A stretch of DNA of 64,000 bases from Candidatus Latescibacterota bacterium (GTDB lineage: Bacteria > Latescibacterota > MWCZ01), in assembly GCA_022706085.1 (NCBI GenBank), contig JAKJDF010000008.1:62001-126000 (forward strand). The letters are read 5' to 3'. The notes below the pieces were generated by a model. It worked only from the letters and a program-made list of their open reading frames with translations. It did not search any database and had not been told where the DNA came from. This document shows, one piece after another, positions 34,780-44,368 of the stretch. Made by a program: the position numbers and the translations under genes. Each line of letters begins with the position of its first letter. The first letter of the stretch is position 1.

Positions 34780-36288
34780 ATGCGCTCCCTCGTGATTGGC
34801 GTGGACCTGGGAACTTCCGGCGTCCGGGCGGTTGCCGTTGACCGGTCCGGTCTGGTGGTTGGCAATGCAGCGCGCGGGTACCAAATCCTTGCGCCAAACC
34901 CCGGATACGCGGAACAGGACCCGGAGGAATGGTGGCGCTCGACGTGTCAGGCGCTGCGTGAATGCATCACCATGTCCGGGCACAGCATTATCGAGGGAAT
35001 CGGTTTCTCCGGGCAGATGCACGGAACGGTTCTCATTGACCCGGCGGGTGGAGTAGTACGTCCGGCGATCATCTGGCCGGATCAGCGTTCGGGAGGAAGT
35101 TGCCGGCGTTTTGTTGCGAGGGTCGGTGCCGACTGGCTTGCCGCGCGAACGCAGAACTCGCTGGCCACCGGTTTTCAGCTCGCGAGCCTGCTCTGGTTGT
35201 CTGAAAACGACCCGTCTTCACTTGCGCGCGCGTTCCGTGTGCTCCTCCCGAAGGACTTCGTCCGAGGCCGGATGTCCGGCGTGTGGGCAACGGAACCTTC
35301 GGACGCGTGTAGTACGCTCGCGTTCGACTGCGCCAGGTTGGCGTGGTCCGATGAAGTGATTGCTGCCGCGGGTATCAGGCGTGATTTGTTCCCTGAATGC
35401 CGCGGTTCGTGCGACTCCGCTGGTTACCTGAAAGGGACAGCTGCGGCGGAAACCGGTCTTCCGGCCGGGATTCGTTTGTTCATGGGTGGTGGGGATACAC
35501 CCTCAACGGCGCTCGGTTCAGGGGTACTGTCGAAGGGCCAGTGCATGGCTACGATCGGGTCTGGCGGTCAGCTTGTTGCGCCACTCGACACACCGCGGTA
35601 CGATACGGCCTTGCGCACAAACACGTTCTGCCACGTGGTTCCGCACACGTGGTACGCAATGGGCGCCATCCTTTCCGCAGGGTTGTCCCTCAGATGGCTG
35701 CGTGAGAACATACTCGGGCCCGATGTGCCGGATTTCGCCCGCCTTACCGCATCTGCGGAGCACGTCCCTCCGGGCTCTGAGGGGCTCATATTCCTTCCCT
35801 ATCTTACCGGTGAACGAACCCCGCATATGAACCCCGATGCATGTGGCGTCTTCTTCGGCCTGACTCCCCGTCACACGGCTGCGCACATGGTGCGCGCAGT
35901 GATGGAAGGTGTGGCAATGGCGCTTGCGGACGGACTCGATATCGTCCGGTCGCTCGGGGTAACCCCGGAATCGGTGTTCGCGGCGGGCGGCGGCGCAAAA
36001 AGCCGGCTGTGGCGGCAGATTCTGGCCAATGTATTCGACTGCCCCATTGCTGTGACCGAGGAAAGGGAACGCGCCGCGATCGGTGCGGCGATGATTGCGG
36101 CGACGGGGGTCGGTTGGTTCGAGAACCTTGAGAAGGCTTCCGACGCGTGGCGAGCACCGGTGAAAGACGTCGCTGACCCACAGGTCGGGCAGGTTGAGCA
36201 CTACGGTGAACTTCGCGCCCTGTTTCGCCAAGTGTACAGGTCCCTGGAGGAATGCATGGCCGCGCGCGCAGAGTCCTTGCGTCATTGA
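34780..36288 (+). CDS. xylB: Xylulokinase (FGGY carbohydrate kinase)
   Basis: Phosphorylates D-xylulose or a related sugar. The 502-residue protein has the FGGY start VIGVDLGTSGVRAVAVD, the xylulokinase-type motif GFSGQMHGTV (78-82), IIWPDQRS, the catalytic Asp in FMGGGDTPSTALGSG (Asp about 239) and the C-terminal AAGGGAKSRLWRQILAN. The SGQMHG and WPDQR elements favour xylulokinase over glycerol or ribulose kinase, though substrate assignment in FGGY enzymes is often loose. A long leader of about 200 bases follows the metK terminator. The GH98-like gene starts 35 bases downstream, so the kinase may feed on sugars it releases. Confidence 0.88.
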   Translation: MRSLVIGVDLGTSGVRAVAVDRSGLVVGNAARGYQILAPNPGYAEQDPEEWWRSTCQALRECITMSGHSIIEGIGFSGQMHGTVLIDPAGGVVRPAIIWPDQRSGGSCRRFVARVGADWLAARTQNSLATGFQLASLLWLSENDPSSLARAFRVLLPKDFVRGRMSGVWATEPSDACSTLAFDCARLAWSDEVIAAAGIRRDLFPECRGSCDSAGYLKGTAAAETGLPAGIRLFMGGGDTPSTALGSGVLSKGQCMATIGSGGQLVAPLDTPRYDTALRTNTFCHVVPHTWYAMGAILSAGLSLRWLRENILGPDVPDFARLTASAEHVPPGSEGLIFLPYLTGERTPHMNPDACGVFFGLTPRHTAAHMVRAVMEGVAMALADGLDIVRSLGVTPESVFAAGGGAKSRLWRQILANVFDCPIAVTEERERAAIGAAMIAATGVGWFENLEKASDAWRAPVKDVADPQVGQVEHYGELRALFRQVYRSLEECMAARAESLRH

Positions 36289-36323
36289 CGGAGCTATCCA
36301 GACCCGTTCCACTGGAGTTCGAA

Positions 36324-38588
36324 ATGAAAGCACCACTGAAGGTCACCATCTCACCCTCGCATCCCCTTCTCATCCTCATGTCTCCGGGAGGCCCTTCCGC
36401 CGAAATGGCTGCTCAAGGATTTCGGGACGAGGAGGCAGTGATGGTGCGGTGCTGGGAGCTCCTTGATGACGAGGTGAAACCCTATACAACCGTTCATTTC
36501 GGTGCGACACGCGGAGACAACTTCGCCCACGCGGACCGCCTCTTAAAGGCTGCACAGGCGGCGGGCATACCGGTCACGCTGCAAACGCAAACCGACAATG
36601 CGAACATTCAGGATGCCATGCCGCCCGAAACGGCGCGCCGTTTTCTCGATCGGTATCCCTGTATCGTCGGCCTGCAGATTGATGAGGCGAGCCAGAGAAC
36701 GTTCGTGAACCACGGCGGAGGCCCGGAATATTCGATGGGCCGGAACGCAAGGTATGCGCGGGACATCATCCGTCTTGCCGCAGAATACGGGTGCTTTATG
36801 AGCTGGCAACTCATGCGGGATAACTGGGCTGCCATAGGGTGTTCCGCCGATAACGAAGCGTTGTATGACGCGATTTGCGAGCATTCGGAATATGTGATTC
36901 CCATGCACGAGATGAACTGCGAGTTCTCCAAGTTCATCAACCATCTTGCGTGCATGGGGTTATGGCTGACCGGGGCAACACAACAGTGGGGCATTGAGGC
37001 CCAATCGTGGTACTGGTACGACTGCGGGTACAACAAGCCCGGAACGTGCGAACCAGGCACACTGGAAATGCCAGGCGAATTGTACGCGATCATGTTTCTG
37101 CTGGGAGTCAGCGCAGGAGCATCGGTGTTCTCCGTAGAGCCGCCCACTGACAACTGGCCGGGGCTAGGCCACTGGCGGTTCACGGAGTGGATCGCGCCCG
37201 TATTCAAACGCCTCATCCGCGAGCACCTGATTCCTTCCCGTGAGGAGGTCCTCGCAGCCACGCCGCTGGCGTACCACCTCCCACGGTGCGAGCGTCCTGT
37301 TGATTACCACAAGGTGTTGGCCGATCTGGATTTTGACCACGGCGAAGGCAGGCTCATCCGAGCAACATATGGCGTTTTTGATCGGGCGCGGGACGCGGAG
37401 TTCATTCCGAACAATCCGCGGTACGGGTGGATTCCCGTTCTTCCCGCCAAAACCCCTGAGTCTCTGCTGTCCCGCTTTCCGCGCGTAATCCGTCCTGGAG
37501 ACATTCAATCAGTCGAGGAGGCACGGAACGTTGCGGAGGAGGAATTCCCACTGGTTGATCGCGGACAGGCGTGGAGCGTCAAGGCGGGCAGACTGCTTTT
37601 TGCGGTGAATACGCACGAAAACTGGTACGTTCCGGAATCAGTCAAGTTGTCCGTGCCGCTCAGACCCGACGGCGTACGCCTTGAAGACGCGGGTGCGGCG
37701 GTTCTTCTCCGGTGGAACCGGCATCCGGGTGATCGCGCCTACCGTGTCTGGCGCTTGAGAGAAGGAGTGGAGCGCTGCCTGACCGCCGAACCGATCCAGG
37801 AGACAGAATACCGCATCCCCGAGCTTGCAGGGAATGATTCTTATTCCGTTTCGGCAATCACTGATGCGACGGAGCCGGTATCGGGGACGTTGCACCTCCA
37901 CCAGTTCCTGCTCTTCGACTGCCGGGAAAGCCGCCGCAGCGAATGGACAAGCCTTTCCGGCGAATCGGAAGAGCACTTCCGTATCGGGGAATCTCTGCCA
38001 GTGGAAACGGACGAAATTGCCCGGGCTGAGGCGCGTGCCAGACAGTGCTCGCCTGTGGAGGATCTGGCTTCGCCGCAAGTCGCGAAGAACGATCCGTGGG
38101 CACGGCAGAAACGCGAGGTCATTGAGACCATGGTGGGCTGGAAATCCGCCGTTGAATCAGAAGAGATCTCCCGGATCATGGCCTTTTACGCCGAAGATTA
38201 CCGTGAAGCGGATGGAAGGACACGGGAAACGGTGGAAGTCGCGTTCAGGAATCTTTTTCGCAGATATGTCATGGATCGTTTCGAACCCTTTATCGAAGAA
38301 TGGGGTGCGGTGCCCGGATGGCAGTTCCCGGCACTCCGCCTGCTGATCCGCGAGTGGGGCGAGATATCCTCGCAAGCAGTCGAGGTATCGGCGATTGCGC
38401 ATCTCTGGGCGGGGGGAGGCCCGGAACTTGAACCGAGTGACATGATTATCATTCCGTTCGGACGGCCCTCATTGATCACGATGGCGTGGAAGTGGACATC
38501 CGGCGGTTGGAAACTTGCAACAACTACCCCTCCCTTCCTGCAGGTTGAGGACACGGCAGTTTTCCGGTTTCGTTATCAGGGGTGGTAA
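36324..38588 (+). CDS. GH98-like barrel + FN3-like + NTF2-like multidomain protein, copy 1
   Basis: A 754-residue protein with no signal peptide. Residues about 8-300 look like a TIM-barrel glycosidase of GH98 type: SPSHPLLILMSPGGPS, TVHFGATRGDNF, YPCIVGLQIDEASQRTF (Glu 121), EAQSWYWYD (Glu 225) and GASVFSVEPPTD (Glu 272), the acidic residues being candidates for catalysis. Around 445-520 is an FN3-like segment (VLLRWNRHPGDRAYRVWRL, YSVSAITDATE). Residues 595-754 match NTF2/SnoaL-like proteins (ETMVGWKSAVESEEISRIM, FYAEDYREADG). That combination is unusual. The GH98 link is inferred from fold pattern only. ATG 36324 follows TGGAG. A close paralogue follows at 38684. Confidence 0.6.
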   Translation: MKAPLKVTISPSHPLLILMSPGGPSAEMAAQGFRDEEAVMVRCWELLDDEVKPYTTVHFGATRGDNFAHADRLLKAAQAAGIPVTLQTQTDNANIQDAMPPETARRFLDRYPCIVGLQIDEASQRTFVNHGGGPEYSMGRNARYARDIIRLAAEYGCFMSWQLMRDNWAAIGCSADNEALYDAICEHSEYVIPMHEMNCEFSKFINHLACMGLWLTGATQQWGIEAQSWYWYDCGYNKPGTCEPGTLEMPGELYAIMFLLGVSAGASVFSVEPPTDNWPGLGHWRFTEWIAPVFKRLIREHLIPSREEVLAATPLAYHLPRCERPVDYHKVLADLDFDHGEGRLIRATYGVFDRARDAEFIPNNPRYGWIPVLPAKTPESLLSRFPRVIRPGDIQSVEEARNVAEEEFPLVDRGQAWSVKAGRLLFAVNTHENWYVPESVKLSVPLRPDGVRLEDAGAAVLLRWNRHPGDRAYRVWRLREGVERCLTAEPIQETEYRIPELAGNDSYSVSAITDATEPVSGTLHLHQFLLFDCRESRRSEWTSLSGESEEHFRIGESLPVETDEIARAEARARQCSPVEDLASPQVAKNDPWARQKREVIETMVGWKSAVESEEISRIMAFYAEDYREADGRTRETVEVAFRNLFRRYVMDRFEPFIEEWGAVPGWQFPALRLLIREWGEISSQAVEVSAIAHLWAGGGPELEPSDMIIIPFGRPSLITMAWKWTSGGWKLATTTPPFLQVEDTAVFRFRYQGW

Positions 38589-38683
38589 ACCCGCCCTGCG
38601 ACCAATGCACCATGACACGAACAGGACGGCTCGTTCGGACCCGACCGCTCGTCGGAATCCGGGGCCAACACCACGGAGAATGA

Positions 38684-40951
38684 ATGAAAACGCCGTTGAA
38701 AAGGGCTATATGCCCTTCCCACCCTCTTCTGATCCTCATGGCGCCTGCCGGGCAGGGCGGCCACCTCGCAACCCGCGGATACACGGGCGAAGCCAGATTC
38801 ATGGTGGAATGCTGGCACCGGCTTCCCGACGACATCAAACCGCATGTCTCGATCCAGATCGAGGGGATTTGCGACGACCATTTCCGTCGGAACGAAATGT
38901 TGCTACCGATCGCGCAGGCGGAAGGGGTGCCGATCACGGTACAGGTGCAGACCAACAATTCCGACCTTAATGACACTGTCCCGATGGACACTGTTCGACG
39001 GTATGTCGACACGTATTCCTGCATTGACGGCCTGCAAATCGCCGAGGCCAGCCAGCGGACGTTCGTCTCCCACGGCGGCGGGCCTGAGTACTCCATGGGC
39101 CGAAATGCCCGGTACGCACGGGATATCATTCGCATCTGCGGGGAATACGGCCTTTTCATGAGCTGGCAGCTGATGTCCGAGAACTTCGCGGCGATAGGCT
39201 GCTCGGCGGATAACGAAGCGTTGTTCGATACCGTGTGCGAATATGGTGAGTACGTGATCCCGATGCACGAGATGAATTGCGAGTTCGCGAAATACATTGA
39301 TCATCTGTCGGCGTTCGGGCTCTGGTTCTCCGGTGCTACAGCGAACTGGGGAGTGGAAGCGCAGTCGTGGTACTGGTCTGATGCCGGACTGAGTACGCCG
39401 GGGAGTTTCGAGCCGGGGTCGCTCGACATGCCCGGGGAAATGTACTCCATTATGTTCATGCTGGGCGCCGTGGGAGGAGCAACCGCGTACTCGGTGGAAC
39501 CGTCCTGGGATATCTGGCCCGGGCCCGGCGAGTGGCGATTCAGGGACTGGGTAGTTCCGACGTTCCGGCGTCTGGTCAGCGAGAGGCTCATTCCCGAACG
39601 CCATAACGTCGCGAAGGTGACGCCGGTGGCCTACCACCTCCCGCGTTGCGAACGGCCGATACAATTCCACGCAATCTCGGACGACCTGGATTTCGACCAC
39701 GGGGCGGGCCGCCTCATCCGGGGTACGTTCGGGGTGTACGACCGCGCACGGGATCCAGAGCTGATCCCCAACGATCCGCGCTTCGGGTGGTTCCCGGTTC
39801 TGCCTGCGAAAACGGACCGGTCGGTGCTGGGGCAATTCCAACGTGTTCTGCGCCCAGGGGACGTCGACTCACCAGAGCGTGCTCGGGAACTGATGGGGAC
39901 GTACTACCCCCCGATCGACCGCGGAACTGCGTGGAGCCAGATCGTTGGTGACCTGATATTCGCGGTAAATACCCACGAAAACTGGTTCGTTCCGGAAGAA
40001 GTCAGACTGCAGATCCCACGCCGCCCCAGGGATGTGAGAATCGAATCCGCTGGAACTTCCCAACTTCGCCTACGATGGGACAAGGCCGAAGGCGACAACG
40101 CATACCGCGTCTGGCGGACTCGCGACGGCGTGGAAACATGCCTGACCGAGAACCCGACCACAGAGACCGAGTTTCTGTTAGCACCCGTTGAACAGGGCGA
40201 CCAGTTCGCGGTCTCCGCGATCACTTCGGCCACCGAGGAATTCGCGCAGACCCTCCACCTTCATCAGTTTCTGGTCTTCAACAGGGCCGAAAGCCGCCGG
40301 AGCGAATGGGTAAACGCCGCGGGCGACAAGACGGAACGCTTCCGTTTCGCGGAATCTGTCCCACAAGGATCTGAGTACGTTTTGGAAGCGGAGCGGAGGT
40401 GCGCGGGTTGCTTGCCCGTTCAGGACCTCACCTCTCCTCCGGTTGCCCCCGATGATCCTTTCTCGTCTGTCAAACTGGCGATCATGGATCACATGGCAAA
40501 GTGGAAGTCATTCGTTGAGGCTGAAGACCTCGATGGAATCATGGGTATGTACGCAGCCGATTATTCAGAACCCGACGGACGGGGAAAGGACTGGGTCGAA
40601 GCCGCTTTCCGGCTGGTCCTTCGCCGCTATATGGAAAGCCAGTTTGCCAGGCTCGTGAAAGAGTGGGGTGCCCTGCCGGGTTGGCGTAATCCCGCGTTTC
40701 GGCTCCTTGTCAGGGAGTGGAAATCGGTCACCAATGATACGGCGGAGGTGCTGGTCGTGGCTCACATGTGGGCAGGCGGGGGACCGGAGATGGAACCGAG
40801 CGACATGTTCAACCACCCGTTCGGCCGCCCGCATACTACGGTCATGCGGTGGAGAAGAACGAACCAGGGGTGGAAGATTGCCGGCACTGACCCTGCATTC
40901 CTTCGCATCGAAGACACGGCGATCTTCCGTTTCCGTTATCAGGGGTGGTGA
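38684..40951 (+). CDS. GH98-like barrel + FN3-like + NTF2-like multidomain protein, copy 2
   Basis: A 755-residue tandem paralogue of the preceding gene, alignable along its whole length. Shared stretches include SHGGGPEYSMGRNARYARDI, GCSADNEAL, YVIPMHEMNCEF, EAQSWYW and the C-terminus FRFRYQGW. The same domain order is present: barrel, FN3-like (TSQLRLRWDKAEGDNAYRVW) and NTF2-like (MDHMAKWKSFVEAEDLDGIM, YAADYSEPDG). Candidate acidic residues (IAEASQRTF, SVEPSWD) are kept, although the Asp of copy 1 IDE is Ala here. The start ATG at 38684 has GGAG five bases upstream. Divergence is moderate, so the duplication is old and both copies are maintained. Confidence 0.6.
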   Translation: MKTPLKRAICPSHPLLILMAPAGQGGHLATRGYTGEARFMVECWHRLPDDIKPHVSIQIEGICDDHFRRNEMLLPIAQAEGVPITVQVQTNNSDLNDTVPMDTVRRYVDTYSCIDGLQIAEASQRTFVSHGGGPEYSMGRNARYARDIIRICGEYGLFMSWQLMSENFAAIGCSADNEALFDTVCEYGEYVIPMHEMNCEFAKYIDHLSAFGLWFSGATANWGVEAQSWYWSDAGLSTPGSFEPGSLDMPGEMYSIMFMLGAVGGATAYSVEPSWDIWPGPGEWRFRDWVVPTFRRLVSERLIPERHNVAKVTPVAYHLPRCERPIQFHAISDDLDFDHGAGRLIRGTFGVYDRARDPELIPNDPRFGWFPVLPAKTDRSVLGQFQRVLRPGDVDSPERARELMGTYYPPIDRGTAWSQIVGDLIFAVNTHENWFVPEEVRLQIPRRPRDVRIESAGTSQLRLRWDKAEGDNAYRVWRTRDGVETCLTENPTTETEFLLAPVEQGDQFAVSAITSATEEFAQTLHLHQFLVFNRAESRRSEWVNAAGDKTERFRFAESVPQGSEYVLEAERRCAGCLPVQDLTSPPVAPDDPFSSVKLAIMDHMAKWKSFVEAEDLDGIMGMYAADYSEPDGRGKDWVEAAFRLVLRRYMESQFARLVKEWGALPGWRNPAFRLLVREWKSVTNDTAEVLVVAHMWAGGGPEMEPSDMFNHPFGRPHTTVMRWRRTNQGWKIAGTDPAFLRIEDTAIFRFRYQGW

Positions 40952-40963
40952 CACCCTCCGGCG

Positions 40964-40996
40964 CCAGCCCTCCCCGTGTCACACTGAGAGGGCTGG
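40964..40996. terminator. Bidirectional terminator-like hairpin
   Basis: CCAGCCCTC (40964-40972) pairs perfectly with GAGGGCTGG (40988-40996) over nine bases with a 15-base loop, followed by TTCGTTCC. It lies between two convergent genes, so it could serve both. Confidence 0.55.
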
Positions 40997-41032
40997 TTCG
41001 TTCCAGGCAGTGGTACCACTTCTTCAGGATGT

Positions 41033-41812
41033 CTACCATTTTCTCAGGAAATCGAGCGCCTTCTTCACGTCCGCTGCGGGGTCATCCCCGACTTCCCGCT
41101 CTATGGTGTAGAACCCGCGATAGCCCTGAGCGGTCATGAGATCAATATACTCTTCCCATGGCACTGCACCCTCGCCCAGAGGGACTTCTTTTCCCTTCCC
41201 ATCCTCCCGGATGCCATCCTTCGCGTGCGTGTGAACGATGTACGGCCCGAGGGCTTTCACACCCTCTATCACCCCGAATCCCATCATTGCGAGGTTGGCC
41301 GGGTCGAAATTTGCCTTCACGGCCTGAGTTTTCAGGCTTTTGATGAACTCCGCAAGAACGGGACCCGGTTCCGGGCCGGTTTCGGTTGCAAACATTATCT
41401 CCCTGTTATCAGCGTACGCCCCGACATTGTTCAATGCGTCGGCCATGATCTGACGGCTTCTGGCCTTCGGATCAGCATCTACAACCCCGATGTGAGTCGT
41501 GATAATCGGCGTTTTCAGGTCCACCGCGAGGTCTATGACTTTTTTTGTGTCCGCTATCAGTTCGTCCAGGCCGTCTTCCTTTGTATACGGCTTGCCGAAA
41601 TCGCCGCAGAGAGCACTGATGACAAGGCCCTGGTCGGCGACAAATTTGAGGAACTCCTGTCTTCCGGTCTTTGAGAGGTTGTCGGGGTGCATCTCTCCCC
41701 CGGTTACATAGATCTGGAACCCATCAGCGCCGATTTCTGCCGCTTTCTTGATGCCGTTCCGCACGCCGAGCCGGAACGACTCGATCATGACGCCCACTTT
41801 GAGGTTGCCCAT
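41033..41812 (-). CDS. Sugar phosphate isomerase/epimerase family protein
   Basis: A 259-residue TIM-barrel protein of the AP-endonuclease-2-like (xylose isomerase-like) family. Features are VGVMIESFRLGVRNGIKKAAEIGADGFQIY at the start, ITTHIGVVDAD, FATETGPEPGPVLAEF (Glu), VKANFDPANL, HTHAKDGI and GYRGFYTIEREVGDDP (Glu). The acidic and His residues are arranged as in metal-binding epimerases. ATG 41812 follows CAGGAGAAACGCG. It is the last gene of the long reverse-strand run. The substrate cannot be deduced. Confidence 0.85.
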   Translation of the reverse strand: MGNLKVGVMIESFRLGVRNGIKKAAEIGADGFQIYVTGGEMHPDNLSKTGRQEFLKFVADQGLVISALCGDFGKPYTKEDGLDELIADTKKVIDLAVDLKTPIITTHIGVVDADPKARSRQIMADALNNVGAYADNREIMFATETGPEPGPVLAEFIKSLKTQAVKANFDPANLAMMGFGVIEGVKALGPYIVHTHAKDGIREDGKGKEVPLGEGAVPWEEYIDLMTAQGYRGFYTIEREVGDDPAADVKKALDFLRKW

Positions 41813-41867
41813 CGCGTTTCTCCTGAGTTTGCTGAGTGAGACACTGTTTGGTTGATGGTGGGGAGGA

Positions 41868-43244
41868 CTATTGAGGCAGCCTCCCGCCCATGTTGTTCGG
41901 TGATGCGTACAGATGCTCTGTCCGGATGCGGAATGCTTCGGTCAACCCCCATGCCTCCAGCGCTTCGGCCACGTCCATGATTCGATCGCTGAACCGCTCC
42001 ATCTGACGCTGCAATTCCTGATGGAGATTCGCTCGCGTTTCGGTTGCCGATGGATCGCCGGCACGGTTTTCGAGTTGATAAGGGTCCTTTTCGTCATCAT
42101 AAAGAAGCCATTCTCCCTGCGTGTCACAGGCATACGTATAGCGCTCGGTTTTGATCCCGCGCCACGGCTTGATTCCGTAATGATTTGCCTGATCTGTCGT
42201 GATGAGATCGGCGAGATAGAGAACTCGACCTTCCTCAGTTGCGCCGCTCCGTACACAGGCCGAAAGGTCTTCGCCGTGCATGGAGGGCGGCACCTGTAGC
42301 TTGAGGCACCCCAGCAACGTCGGAACAAGGTCCAGCAGACTGAAAAGGGTCTTGTTCACTCGCCCCGCCGGAACGGCACCCGGCTGGTAGAAAATCAGCG
42401 GCACTACGACCGACTCTGCCCAGGGACGTTGTTTGTGCGTGTGGCCCTGCGACCCCAGCATGGACCCGTGGTCGGATGTGAATACCACGAGTGTGTCCTT
42501 TTCGAGATCGTTTGTGCGGAGGTAGTCGAGCAGGCGTTGCATTTCCGCGTCAAGCGCTGAAATGTGAGCGTAGTACCCAGCGAGGTGCCGGCGGTTTTCC
42601 GGTGTGTCCGGGCAATTTGGTGGAAGGACCAGCGCGGACGGATCATACTGGGTTTCCCTTCCGGGCGGAAGCGGCTCGTACGGTGAATGGGGTGGCCCCC
42701 ATGAAAGGAAAAGACAAAAGGGCTGTTCGCTGTCCTGCTCCCTGTGCCGATCCATGAAGGCCATCGCGAGATCTGTCTGCACGGACGGCTCATATCCCTC
42801 CATCGTAACCGGTTCCGGGGTATCACGGTAATAACGCGGGTTCAAGTAATCATGGTGGCAATTCCATACGGCCCAGAAGTCGTCGAATCCCAGTCTTTCC
42901 GGGCCCGGCGGGGTGAATTTGTACCGTGGAATGCCTCCCAGGTGCCATTTCCCTACGTAGCCGCACCCGTAACCGTGAGCGTTCAGGATGTGTGCGATGC
43001 TTGTCACATCGGTTCTAATTGCGATGTCGTTTACTACCGCCCCATGGGCCGTTGGCCAGAGGCCGGTCACCATTGTCCCTCTGGCGGGGGTGCACACAGG
43101 CGTATTTGAATACGCTCGCGGGAAACGGCATCCTCGCGAAGCCATGAAGTCCAGACAGGGCGTGGATACGTTCGGGTCACCTGCGCAACCCATCGCCTGT
43201 CCCCGCATTTCATCGCCGAATACCACGATCACATTGGTTGCCAC
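41868..43244 (-). CDS. Type I (cysteine-type) sulfatase
   Basis: A 458-residue arylsulfatase-family enzyme. NVIVVFGDEMRGQAMGC starts the fold. The formylglycine motif VCTPARGTMVTG (Cys 51) matches C-x-P-A-R-x(4)-TG. GYVGKWHLGG, SWGPPHSPYEP and VVFTSDHGSMLGSQGH complete the metal and sulfate site. It would need a formylglycine-generating enzyme, not seen in the window. No signal peptide is visible, unlike most glycan sulfatases, implying a cytoplasmic substrate. The start is a GTG at 43244 after GGAGGCGAGCAACG. It follows tyrA by 15 bases, an odd partner. Confidence 0.92.
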   Translation of the reverse strand: MATNVIVVFGDEMRGQAMGCAGDPNVSTPCLDFMASRGCRFPRAYSNTPVCTPARGTMVTGLWPTAHGAVVNDIAIRTDVTSIAHILNAHGYGCGYVGKWHLGGIPRYKFTPPGPERLGFDDFWAVWNCHHDYLNPRYYRDTPEPVTMEGYEPSVQTDLAMAFMDRHREQDSEQPFCLFLSWGPPHSPYEPLPPGRETQYDPSALVLPPNCPDTPENRRHLAGYYAHISALDAEMQRLLDYLRTNDLEKDTLVVFTSDHGSMLGSQGHTHKQRPWAESVVVPLIFYQPGAVPAGRVNKTLFSLLDLVPTLLGCLKLQVPPSMHGEDLSACVRSGATEEGRVLYLADLITTDQANHYGIKPWRGIKTERYTYACDTQGEWLLYDDEKDPYQLENRAGDPSATETRANLHQELQRQMERFSDRIMDVAEALEAWGLTEAFRIRTEHLYASPNNMGGRLPQ

Positions 43245-43259
43245 CGTTGCTCGCCTCCA

Positions 43260-44366
43260 TCATCTCAAACGCGCGGGGAATCCTTCCTTATCCAGCGCGC
43301 GTATCGCTGCATCTGCCGTTGGGATGTCTTTGAACGCCATGCGGAATGTACCGCCCTCACCTTCGCGGATTTTCAGCAGTTCGATGTCCATGATGTTGAT
43401 CTGCTCACGCGCGAGAGCCGCCGTCATACGGGCAAGTTGCCCCGGCCGGTCCTCGCACCGCACAAGTACATCGCACAGAGGAGAAAGAAACCCTTTCGTG
43501 TCTCTGGGGATTGAGCTTCGTATCTCATTAGCCGCGCGAAAGTGCGGTTCCATATGCTCGATATCTGCAAGCACCTGCTCGAGTTGGTCGGCGAAGCCGC
43601 GCAGAGCCTTTCGTATTTCTGAGGCATTCGTCGCCAGAATGTCCTGCCAGACGCTGTACGGGCTTGAGGCGATCCTGGTCATGTCACGGAATCCCCCCGC
43701 CGCCATTTGAAGGTGTGCCGGTTCGATTGCGTTCTGTGTACCGACGTACTCCACAAGCGCGAGGGCTAACATCTGCGGGAGGTGGCTCACGGCGGCGGCC
43801 ACGCGGTCGTGAGCGGAAGCGGACAGGCAATACACCCGCGCACCGATGCTTGCGATGCGCTCCGTGAAGGATGCAAGCACATTCTCAGGTACGGACGTGG
43901 ATGGAGTGAGCACATACAGCGCATTCTGGAACAGAAACGGGTCCGCCGCGCCGATTCCGTTCCGTTCCGAGCCAGCCATTGGGTGGCCCCCGATGAAAAC
44001 CGAGTGCTGCGGCATGCATTTTTCGGCTTGTTCCACGATCTGTTTTTTTGTGCTTCCGACATCTGAGACAACAGTGCCGGGAGCTATGACGTTCGCCACC
44101 TCGGGCAACAGCTCGATTATTCGGGAAACCGGGGTGCAAAGGAACACGGCCTTCGTTTCCCGCAATGCACGGGCGAGGTCGTGATACTCCCATCCCTCGT
44201 CTAAGGCGCCCAGAGCAAGTGCTTCCTCGATCGTCTTCCGGCTGCTGACTCCGACCACACGGCTGGTTGCGCCGAATTCCTTCAGTGCCAGGGCGAGCGA
44301 TCCTCCGATCAGGCCGACCCCGACGATCGCAACTGACGAAAAATCCGCCCCCGGACGTTCATCCAT
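43260..44366 (-). CDS. tyrA: Prephenate dehydrogenase with ACT domain
   Basis: Makes 4-hydroxyphenylpyruvate for tyrosine. The 368-residue protein has an N-terminal NAD-binding motif AIVGVGLIGGSLALALKEFG, DVGSTKKQIVEQ, GGHPMAGSERNG with the catalytic His, and SHLPQMLALALVEYV. A C-terminal ACT domain (VLVRCEDRPGQLARMTAALA, NIMDIELLKIR) suggests feedback control by an amino acid. The ATG at 44366 lies two bases after the stop of the UROD-like gene. It belongs to the aromatic amino acid cluster. Confidence 0.95.
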   Translation of the reverse strand: MDERPGADFSSVAIVGVGLIGGSLALALKEFGATSRVVGVSSRKTIEEALALGALDEGWEYHDLARALRETKAVFLCTPVSRIIELLPEVANVIAPGTVVSDVGSTKKQIVEQAEKCMPQHSVFIGGHPMAGSERNGIGAADPFLFQNALYVLTPSTSVPENVLASFTERIASIGARVYCLSASAHDRVAAAVSHLPQMLALALVEYVGTQNAIEPAHLQMAAGGFRDMTRIASSPYSVWQDILATNASEIRKALRGFADQLEQVLADIEHMEPHFRAANEIRSSIPRDTKGFLSPLCDVLVRCEDRPGQLARMTAALAREQINIMDIELLKIREGEGGTFRMAFKDIPTADAAIRALDKEGFPARLR

Positions 44367-44368
44367 CG

